64,000 bases of DNA from Actinacidiphila glaucinigra (lineage in GTDB: Bacteria > Actinomycetota > Actinomycetes > Streptomycetales > Streptomycetaceae). Both the position numbers and the translations under genes were made by a program. This document shows, one piece after another, positions 26,592-34,570 of this stretch (positions are counted from its first letter, which is position 1; each line of letters begins with the position of its first letter). The notes beneath the pieces were generated by a model. The model was not told the DNA's origin and did not search any database. It saw only the letters and a list, made by a program, of their open reading frames with translations. Where the stretch lies: positions 372,001 through 436,000 of the forward strand of contig NZ_FZOF01000002.1 in NCBI RefSeq assembly GCF_900188405.1, given 5' to 3'.

Positions 26592-26870
26592 TCAGCAGCC
26601 GCCGGCCACCGCCGGGATGATCGAGACGGACGCGCCCTCGCCCACCGTGGTCTGCAGGCCCTCGGAGAAGCGGACGTCGTCGTCGTTCACGTAGACGTTC
26701 ACGAAACGGCGCAGCTTGCCCGTGTCGTCCAGGACCCGCGCGGAGATGCCCGGGTGGTTCTGCTCCAGCGAGTCGATGACGTCGGCCAGGGTGCCGCCCT
26801 CGGCCGGGACCTCGGCCCGGCCGCCGGTGTAGGTGCGGAGGATGGTCGGGATGCGGACGGTAGCGCTCAT
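26592..26870 (-). CDS. CysO/MoaD-family sulfur-carrier protein ending Gly-Gly-Cys
   Basis: 92 residues, beta-grasp ubiquitin-like fold. The entry VRIPTILRTYTGG and the tail RRFVNVYVNDDDVRF...VSIIPAVAGGC closely resemble Mycobacterium tuberculosis CysO, the sulfur carrier for cysteine synthesis, which ends in Gly-Gly. Here a cysteine is encoded after the di-glycine, so the tail must be trimmed before activation, or the protein mimics the CysO-Cys adduct. It follows thrC by 44 bp in the same direction and should share the SAM-riboswitch transcript. Its partner CysM-like enzyme and the Mec-type metallopeptidase are not in this window. Confidence 0.88.
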   Translation of the reverse strand: MSATVRIPTILRTYTGGRAEVPAEGGTLADVIDSLEQNHPGISARVLDDTGKLRRFVNVYVNDDDVRFSEGLQTTVGEGASVSIIPAVAGGC

Positions 26871-26914
26871 GATGCGGGGTTCACCTTCAGTCTGGGTCAG
26901 CCGGTGCGATGGGG

Positions 26915-28201
26915 TCAGCCGGCCAGGCCGGCGGCGCGGAACGCGTCGAGGCTCGGGCGGATGGTGGCCGTGGGGCGGGAGGTCGGGGCGACGGCGTCCA
27001 GCGTCTTGAGCCCGTCGCCGGTGTTGAGGACGACGGTCTCGCCGGCCGGGTCGAGCTGCCCGGTCTCGATGAGCTTGCGCAGCACACCGACGGTCACACC
27101 GCCGGCCGTCTCGGCGAAGATGCCCTCGGTCCGGGCGAGCAGCTTGATCGCGTCCACCACCTGCTCGTCGTTGACGTCCTCGACGGCGCCGCCCGTGCGC
27201 CGGGCGATGTCCAGCACGTACGGGCCGTCGGCCGGGTTGCCGATGGCGAGCGACTTGGCGATCGTGTTCGGCTTCTGCGGGCGCACCACGTCGTGGCCGG
27301 CCTTGAAGGCGGTGGAGACCGGGGAGCAGCCCTCGGCCTGGGCGCCGTAGATGCGGTAGGGCTTCTCCTCCACCAGACCGAGCGCGATCAGCTCCCGCAG
27401 ACCCTTGTCGATCTTCGTCAGCTGCGAGCCCGAGGCGATCGGGATGACGATGTTGTCCGGCAGGCGCCAGCCCAGCTGCTCGCAGATCTCGTACGCGAGC
27501 GTCTTGGAGCCCTCGCCGTAGTAGGGGCGCAGGTTGACGTTGACGAAGCCCCAGCCCTCGCCGATCGGGTCGCCGATCAGCTCGCTGCAGAAGCGGTTGA
27601 CGTCGTCGTAGGTGCCCTCGATGCCGACCAGCTCGCCGCCGTACACCGCGGCCATGACGACCTTGCCCTCCTCCAGGTCGTGCGGGATGAACACGCAGGA
27701 GCGGAAGCCGGCCCGGGCGGCCGCGGCGCCCACGGCGCCGGCCAGGTTGCCGGTGGAGGAGCAGGACAGCGTGGTGAGGCCGAAGGTGCGGGCGGCCTCC
27801 AGGGCGATGGCGACGACCCGGTCCTTGAAGGAGTGGGTCGGGTTGCCTGAGTCGTCCTTGATGTGCAGGCCGCCGGTGACGCCCAGTTCGCGGGCGAGGT
27901 TGTCGGCCTTGACCAGCTTGGTGAAGCCCGGGTTGAGGTTGGGCTTGGAGGCCACGTCCGCGGGGACGGGCAGCAGCGGCGCGTAGCGCCAGATGTTGTT
28001 CGGCCCGGACTCGATCCGCTTGCGGAGGGTCTCGGGGTCGCCGCTCGGGAGGTCGTACGCCACTTCGAGCGGCCCGAAACAGGCCTCGCAGGCGAACAGG
28101 GGCTCCAGCGGGAAGCGCTCTCCGCATTCGCGGCAGGAGAGCGCGGACGCGGGGCCGAAGGCGGAATCGGTGGACGCGGATGCAACGGTCTGCGCAGCCA
28201 T
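26915..28201 (-). CDS. thrC: Threonine synthase
   Basis: 428 residues, fold-type II PLP enzyme converting O-phospho-L-homoserine to threonine. The PLP lysine is in NPTHSFKDR (near residue 120), and SCSSTGNLAGAVG is the phosphate/substrate loop. An N-terminal zinc-ribbon-like segment with CREC (near 23) and CEAC (near 38) is present, as in many actinobacterial ThrC. It competes with methionine synthesis for phosphohomoserine, which makes control by S-adenosylmethionine sensible. The ATG at 28201 lies 11 nt after AAGGG. A SAM-I riboswitch covers most of the 5' leader, and the CysO-like gene follows. Confidence 0.95.
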   Translation of the reverse strand: MAAQTVASASTDSAFGPASALSCRECGERFPLEPLFACEACFGPLEVAYDLPSGDPETLRKRIESGPNNIWRYAPLLPVPADVASKPNLNPGFTKLVKADNLARELGVTGGLHIKDDSGNPTHSFKDRVVAIALEAARTFGLTTLSCSSTGNLAGAVGAAAARAGFRSCVFIPHDLEEGKVVMAAVYGGELVGIEGTYDDVNRFCSELIGDPIGEGWGFVNVNLRPYYGEGSKTLAYEICEQLGWRLPDNIVIPIASGSQLTKIDKGLRELIALGLVEEKPYRIYGAQAEGCSPVSTAFKAGHDVVRPQKPNTIAKSLAIGNPADGPYVLDIARRTGGAVEDVNDEQVVDAIKLLARTEGIFAETAGGVTVGVLRKLIETGQLDPAGETVVLNTGDGLKTLDAVAPTSRPTATIRPSLDAFRAAGLAG

Positions 28202-28219
28202 GTCAGGCGAGGCCCTTTC

Positions 28220-28346
28220 TCCTCATCTTCCTCACGACGCATCTCGCCGTGAGACGGAATTGGCACCTTCCCCACCTGGACCTCGCGGTCGGCGGGAGGG
28301 TTGCCGGGGCTTCAACGGGCCGTTCCCTCTGCCCCTCTGGATGAGC
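28220..28346 (-). promoter_or_regulatory. SAM-I (S-box) riboswitch upstream of thrC
   Basis: On the minus strand the full SAM-I core is present in order: P1 strand CTCATC (28340-28345), the kink-turn region CAGAGGGGCAGAGGGA, GGCCC and TGAAGCCCCGGCAACC, the P3 arm, the diagnostic GGTGCCAATTCC (about 28256-28267), a P4 hairpin closed by CTCACG/CGTGAG, and the closing P1 strand GATGAG (about 28222-28227). The P1 3' strand runs straight into AGGAG and AAGGG ahead of the thrC start, and no terminator hairpin with a T-run follows, so control of translation is more likely than of termination. A possible promoter (TTGAAC, 17 bp, TATGTC) lies upstream. Confidence 0.9.
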
Positions 28347-28504
28347 GGTATGGCACCGGGCGTACTGCCCGGGCATTTGTCGGACGGGGCGCGATCACCG
28401 TGGACATACGATGGTCATGCCTCGTGTTCAAGACTGTAACCGACGACCTCGAACCTGGTCATGGGCCGTCCGTCCAGCGAGACGGGCAGAAACGGAGCAA
28501 CCCG

Positions 28505-29476
28505 GTGCTCGACGAGGTGGCCGGCTGGCTGCAACGGCGGTCCTGGACCGCCGACCACAGGCCGCTGCCGCAACTGCTCGCCGCCAAGCGCGCCGCGGGC
28601 GCGCGCGGCACGGTCAGCGTCGTGCTGCCCGCCCTCGACGAGGAGGCCACGGTCGGGGAGATCGTCGGGACGATCCGCCGCGAGCTGATGAGCGAGGCGG
28701 TGCCGCTGGTCGACGAACTCGTCGTGCTGGACTCCGGGTCGACCGACCGCACGGCGGAGGTCGCGGCGGCCGCGGGCGCGGTCGTCGTCCACCGGGACGA
28801 GGTGCTGCCGCGACTGCCCGCGCTGCCCGGCAAGGGCGAGGTGCTGTGGCGCTCGCTGCTCGTGACCCGCGGGGAGATCGTCTGCTTCGTCGACTCCGAC
28901 CTTCGGGAGTTCGACGCGCGGTTCGTGTCGGGGATCGTCGGGCCGCTGCTCACCGACCCGGACCTGCGGCTGGTCAAGGCGATGTACGACCGGCCCCTGG
29001 AGACCGGCGGCACGGTCGTCCCGGCCGGCGGCGGCCGGGTGACGGAGCTGGTCGCGCGACCGCTGCTCAACCTGCACTGGCCGCAGCTGGCGGGGTTCGT
29101 CCAGCCCCTCGGCGGGGAGTACGCGGCGCGGCGCTCGCTGCTGGAGCGGCTGCCGTTCCCCGTGGGGTACGGGGTGGAGCTCGGGCTGCTGGTGGACGCG
29201 CTCAACACGGTGGGGCTCGACGCCCTGGCCCAGGTCGACGTCGGCGTCCGTCACCACCGGCACCAGGACGGCCAGGCTCTGGGCCGCATGGCGGCGGCGA
29301 TCTACCGGACGGCGCAGATCCGCCTGGCGCGGGGCCATCTCGTGCGGCCCTTCCTCACGCAGTTCGACCGGGCTCCGGGCGGCGGTTTCGAGCCGCACGT
29401 CCACGAGGTCGCGACGGAGGAGCGCCCCCCGATGCGCACGGTCCCCGAGTACGCCCGCCGCCGCGCGGTGGCGTGA
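28505..29476 (+). CDS. gpgS: Glucosyl-3-phosphoglycerate synthase
   Basis: 323 residues, retaining GT-A glycosyltransferase (GT81). It transfers glucose from UDP- or ADP-glucose to 3-phosphoglycerate, the first step to glucosylglycerate. Seen: SVVLPALDEEATVGEIV (near residue 40), the DSGSTDRT loop, the metal-binding CFVDSDLREFD (DxD, near 134), and the acceptor-site GGEYAARRSLLE segment (near 205). The length equals that of the mycobacterial enzyme. GTG at 28505 has GGAG 7 nt upstream. It is divergent from the thrC riboswitch region. otsA follows after a mobile-looking repeat; both make compatible solutes or glycoside precursors. Confidence 0.9.
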   Translation: MLDEVAGWLQRRSWTADHRPLPQLLAAKRAAGARGTVSVVLPALDEEATVGEIVGTIRRELMSEAVPLVDELVVLDSGSTDRTAEVAAAAGAVVVHRDEVLPRLPALPGKGEVLWRSLLVTRGEIVCFVDSDLREFDARFVSGIVGPLLTDPDLRLVKAMYDRPLETGGTVVPAGGGRVTELVARPLLNLHWPQLAGFVQPLGGEYAARRSLLERLPFPVGYGVELGLLVDALNTVGLDALAQVDVGVRHHRHQDGQALGRMAAAIYRTAQIRLARGHLVRPFLTQFDRAPGGGFEPHVHEVATEERPPMRTVPEYARRRAVA

Positions 29477-29484
29477 CGCTGTAA

Positions 29485-29750
29485 CCCGGTTGCGGGTCGG
29501 CCGCTCGCCGGAGGCTGGGGGCACCCCCGGCGGTAGCTGGGGGAGGGCTGGCGCAACCCCCACGACGGCGCCGCACCTGTGCGGTACCGCGGGTGTCTCC
29601 CCCAGCCTGGCGGCTGGGAGGTGCCCCCACGTGTGCACGCCGGTGGGTGGGGTGCGCCCACCCTCCCCCAGCCTTCGGCCGGGGGACCCCCATGCCCAGG
29701 GACGGCTGCCCGCAGCCCCCAGGCCGAACCTGCGGCGACCCGCAACCGGG
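29485..29750. repeat. 266-bp element with perfect 15-bp terminal inverted repeats
   Basis: CCCGGTTGCGGGTCG (29485-29499) and its exact complement (29736-29750) bound a segment that holds at least three related GC-rich hairpin motifs (about 29517-29546, 29598-29634 and 29663-29692), similar to motifs in the 21.5 kb element. No protein is encoded. This fills nearly all of the 344-bp gap between gpgS and otsA; the remainder carries the otsA promoter (-10 TAGGCT at 29809-29814). Confidence 0.65.
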
Positions 29751-29820
29751 CGAGGCCGGAAACCCCCGGCTGGGCTAGCTCGTACGTTTGCCGTCAGGCA
29801 TGCGTGGCTAGGCTGGCCGC

Positions 29821-31281
<1,461 letters not shown>

Positions 31282-31309
31282 AGCGGGCCCGGGCGGGCCG
31301 GGGCCGGGG

Positions 31310-32653
31310 CTACGCCTCGACCGGTGTCCGGTCCGGCGCGGGGCGGCCCTCGCGCAGGCCCAGCCGTTCGCTCGGCACCTTGTGGGTCTCGCGGGCGGTG
31401 AGCGCGGCGAGCACCGGGGGCACGCAGAGGGCGGCGGTGAACAGGGCGACCGCGCCCCAGTCGTCGCCGTCGGGGCCGGCGATCTGCGCGGCGAAGGTGA
31501 CCGCGAACCCGGCGATGGCGAAGCCGATCTGGGTGCCGAGCGCCATGCCCGAGAGGCGGACGCGGGTGGCGAACATCTCGCCGTAGAAGGACGGCCACAC
31601 GCCGTTGGCGGCGCTGTAGACGACACCGAAGGCGAGCACGCCGAAGAGCAGGACCAGCGGGTACGAGCCGGTGGAGATCGCCCACAGGTAGGCGGCCATC
31701 ATCACGGCGCTGCCGGCCGCGCCCGCGAGGTAGACGGGGCGCCGGCCGACGCGGTCGGAGAGGTGGGCCCACAACGGGATGGCGCCGAGGGCGGCGAGGT
31801 TGGCCAGGGCGCCGACCCACAGCATGTCGGAGCGGTCCAGGCCCACCGCGTCACTGGTCGCGTAGGCCAGCGCCCAGACGGTGAAGATGGTGCTCACGGA
31901 CGCGACGAGGGCGCCGGCGATCACCCGCAGGACGTCCGCCCAGTGGTCGCGGAGCAGGACGAGCAGCGGCATCCTGGCGACGCCCTCGGCCGCGGCGGCC
32001 TGCTGCACGAAGGCCGGGGTCTCCTCGACGTTGCGGCGGATGAACCAGCCGACGACGGCGACCGCGACGCTCAGCCAGAACGGTATCCGCCAGCCCCAGA
32101 TGAGGAGTTGGTCCTCGGGCAGGGACGCGACGGGGATGAAGACGAGGGTGGCCAGCAGCTGCCCGGCCTGGGTGCCGTTGAGCGTGAAGCTGGTGAAGTA
32201 GCCGCGGCGGTGCGGCGGTGCGTGCTCCAGGGTCATCGAGTTGGCGCTGGCCTGCTCCCCGGCGGCGGAGATCCCCTGCAGGACGCGGAGCAGGACGAGG
32301 AGCACCGGGGCCGCGCCGCCGATCTGCGCGCGGGTGGGCAGGCAGCCGATGAGGAACGTCGACACGCCCATCAGCAGCAGCGTGAAGAGCATGATCCGCT
32401 TGCGTCCGAGGCGGTCCCCGAAGTGGCCGAGGAAGAGCGCGCCGAAGGGGCGGGCGGCGTAGGCGACTCCGAACGTGGCGAGCGACAGCAGGGTCGCCGT
32501 GGCCGGGTCCGACTCGTCGAAGAAGACCTTCGGGAAGATCAGCGCGGCGGCGCTGCCGTAGATGAAGAAGTCGTAGTACTCCAGCGCGCTGCCGATCCAG
32601 GCCGCGAGTGCGGCCTTGCGCGGCTGGCCCTGATGGGCTGCGGGGACGGTCAC
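31310..32653 (-). CDS. MHS-family MFS transporter (probable shikimate/quinate importer)
   Basis: 447 residues, about twelve membrane helices. AAWIGSALEYYDFFIYGSAA at the N-terminus is the typical entry of metabolite:H+ symporters, and the GHFGDRLGRKRIM loop (near residue 77) is the MFS signature. The family includes ShiA (shikimate), KgtP and ProP. The choice of shikimate or a related hydroaromatic acid is inference from the adjacent dehydrogenase and dehydroshikimate dehydratase. The GTG at 32653 has AAGGAG 7 nt upstream. A TetR-type operator candidate sits about 50 bp upstream. Confidence 0.85.
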   Translation of the reverse strand: MTVPAAHQGQPRKAALAAWIGSALEYYDFFIYGSAAALIFPKVFFDESDPATATLLSLATFGVAYAARPFGALFLGHFGDRLGRKRIMLFTLLLMGVSTFLIGCLPTRAQIGGAAPVLLVLLRVLQGISAAGEQASANSMTLEHAPPHRRGYFTSFTLNGTQAGQLLATLVFIPVASLPEDQLLIWGWRIPFWLSVAVAVVGWFIRRNVEETPAFVQQAAAAEGVARMPLLVLLRDHWADVLRVIAGALVASVSTIFTVWALAYATSDAVGLDRSDMLWVGALANLAALGAIPLWAHLSDRVGRRPVYLAGAAGSAVMMAAYLWAISTGSYPLVLLFGVLAFGVVYSAANGVWPSFYGEMFATRVRLSGMALGTQIGFAIAGFAVTFAAQIAGPDGDDWGAVALFTAALCVPPVLAALTARETHKVPSERLGLREGRPAPDRTPVEA

Positions 32654-32703
32654 GGCGGTGCTCCTTCGGGAGGGACCGGCCGGGGCGCGGACGGAGACCC
32701 CGG

Positions 32704-32730
32704 CTAATTAACCCACTGGATAGTTAATAG
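32704..32730. promoter_or_regulatory. Inverted repeat, probable TetR operator before the transporter gene
   Basis: ATTAAC (32707-32712) and GTTAAT (32723-32728) form a perfect inverted repeat with 10 bp between. On the minus strand it reads AAC-N3-CCAGT-N3-TTA, close to the pattern AAC-N3-CCAGT-N3-TAC at 33606-33622. Confidence 0.5.
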
Positions 32731-32849
32731 CGGGTGGCTACGGATGGTGGGGCAGCCTCTCCCGGGTGTCAAGGGGTCGCGTCGGAGGATCGGCGGACGG
32801 TACGCGGGCGATCGGCGGACGGGCGCCGGGCGATCCGGGCGCCGGGCGG

Positions 32850-33515
32850 TCAGCCGGCCGTGCGCTCCGCCGTCAGATAGGCGATCACCATGTCGCCGAG
32901 CATCGTCCGGTAGTGCTCGCGGCGGTCCGCGGCGACCAGGTCGCGGTCGAACAGGGCCCCGAAGGTGTGCCGGTTGGCGACCCGGAAGAAGCAGAAGGAG
33001 CTGATCATCGCGTGCAGGTCGACGGCGTCGACGTCGGCCGTGAACAGACCGGACCTGCGGCCGGCCGCCAGGATGCGGCGCAGCACGTCGATGGCGGGCG
33101 AACTGAGCGCGCTGAGCTGCTCCGAGGCGGCCATGTGCTCGGCCTCGTGGATGTTCTCGATGCTCACCAGCCGGATGAAGTCCGGGTGCGCCTCGTGGTG
33201 GTCGAAGGTCAGCTCGGCGAGCCGGCGGATGGCGGCCACCGGGTCCAGGTGGTCCACGTCGAGGTCCTGCTCGGCCTGCCGGATCACGGAGTAGGCGCGC
33301 TCCAGCACGGCCGTGAACAGCTGCTCCTTGCCGCCGAAGTAGTAGTAGATCATCCGCTTGGTGGTGCGGGTGCGGGCGGCGATCTCGTCGACCCGGGCCC
33401 CGGCGTAGCCGGCGCGGGCGAACTCCTCCGTGGCCACGTCGAGGATCTCGTTGCGGGTGCGGGCCGCGTCGCGCGTCCGCCCGCCCGCCCGCGCCGGCTG
33501 TTCCGCAGTGGCCAT
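32850..33515 (-). CDS. TetR-family transcriptional regulator
   Basis: 221 residues. The N-terminal HTH is clear (ILDVATEEFARAGYAGARVDEIAARTRTTKRMIYYYFGGKEQL, split here as residues ~25-68), and the C-terminal ligand domain is helical. Its position between the transporter and the divergent dehydrogenase, with similar inverted repeats on both sides, makes it the likely repressor of this shikimate/quinate cluster; the ligand is unknown. The ATG at 33515 has AAGGA 5 nt upstream. Confidence 0.9.
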   Translation of the reverse strand: MATAEQPARAGGRTRDAARTRNEILDVATEEFARAGYAGARVDEIAARTRTTKRMIYYYFGGKEQLFTAVLERAYSVIRQAEQDLDVDHLDPVAAIRRLAELTFDHHEAHPDFIRLVSIENIHEAEHMAASEQLSALSSPAIDVLRRILAAGRRSGLFTADVDAVDLHAMISSFCFFRVANRHTFGALFDRDLVAADRREHYRTMLGDMVIAYLTAERTAG

Positions 33516-33605
33516 CCGCTTCCTTCGCTCGGTCCCGTGCTCGCGATTGTAGGGGGGCGTCCGGACGGCCGGTCTTCCCACTGCCGCCCCGCCCTGATAT
33601 TACTA

Positions 33606-33619
33606 ACGAACCAGTTCGT
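33606..33619. promoter_or_regulatory. Inverted repeat, probable TetR operator before the dehydrogenase gene
   Basis: ACGAAC-CA-GTTCGT is a perfect 14-bp inverted repeat in the 131-bp gap between the regulator and the dehydrogenase genes, so it can control both. It shares the CCAGT core with the site at 32704-32730. Confidence 0.55.
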
Positions 33620-33646
33620 ACATTAATCGAGGATCGAGGAGTCACG

Positions 33647-34534
33647 GTGCCCCAGGACTCGTATCTCGTCGGCCTGATCGGCTCCGGCATCGGCCCCTCG
33701 CTCAGCCCCGCGCTCCATGAGCGCGAGGCGGTCCGCCAGGGCCTGCGCCTGGTCTACCGGCTGCTCGACCTCGACGTGCTCGGCGTCCCGCCCTCCGCGG
33801 TCGGCCGCCTCGTACGGGCCGCGCGGGACACGGGCTACGACGGGCTGAACATCACCCATCCCTGCAAGCAACTGGTGATCGAGCACCTCGACGCGCTCTC
33901 CCCGCAGGCGGAGGCGCTCGGCGCCGTGAACACCGTGGTCTTCCGGGACGGCCGCGCCACCGGCCACAACACCGATGTGACCGGCTTCGCCACCTCCTTC
34001 GCCCGCGGCCTGCCCGACGTTCCCATGGAGAGCGTCGTGCAGCTCGGCGCGGGCGGCGCGGGGGCCGCCGTCGCCCACGCGCTGCTCACCCTCGGCACCG
34101 GGCGGCTCACCGTCGTGGACGCCCTCGCGGACCGCGCGGCGGACCTCGCGGCCGCCCTGGAGCGGCACTTCGGCCCCGGCCGGGCGGCCGCCAGGGTACC
34201 CGCCGGGCTGCCCGCGCTCCTGCCCCCCGCCGACGGCCTGGTGCACGCCACCCCCACCGGCATGGCCGCCCACCCCGGACTGCCGCTACCGGCACGGCTG
34301 CTGCGTCCGCGGCTGTGGGTCGCGGAGGTGGTCTACCGGCCGCTGGAGACGGAACTGCTGCGCACCGCCCGCGCGTCGGGCTGCGCCACGCTCGACGGCG
34401 GCGGCATGGCCGCCTTCCAGGCCGCGGACGCCTTCCGGCTCTTCACCGGCCGTGAACCCGGCAGCGCCCGGATGCTCGCCGACATCGCGGAACTCGCCGC
34501 GGGCGCCCCCGGCGCCGCCGGTGCGTGGAACTGA
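33647..34534 (+). CDS. Shikimate/quinate dehydrogenase (catabolic AroE-like)
   Basis: 295 residues. GLIGSGIGPSLSPALHEREA at the N-terminus is the SxS shikimate-binding entry in the form seen in catabolic QsuD-like enzymes, GLNITHPCKQ (near residue 68) carries the catalytic Lys, NTDVTGF follows near 112, and the NAD(P) loop is GAGGAGAAVAHAL (near 135). It should oxidise shikimate (or quinate) to 3-dehydroshikimate (or 3-dehydroquinate). GTG at 33647 follows GAGGAG by 5 nt. The dehydratase gene starts 36 bp downstream, so the two form an operon. Confidence 0.9.
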   Translation: MPQDSYLVGLIGSGIGPSLSPALHEREAVRQGLRLVYRLLDLDVLGVPPSAVGRLVRAARDTGYDGLNITHPCKQLVIEHLDALSPQAEALGAVNTVVFRDGRATGHNTDVTGFATSFARGLPDVPMESVVQLGAGGAGAAVAHALLTLGTGRLTVVDALADRAADLAAALERHFGPGRAAARVPAGLPALLPPADGLVHATPTGMAAHPGLPLPARLLRPRLWVAEVVYRPLETELLRTARASGCATLDGGGMAAFQAADAFRLFTGREPGSARMLADIAELAAGAPGAAGAWN

Positions 34535-34570
34535 GGCGTCCGAGACCCACCGCGGCAAGGAGGAACCCCC

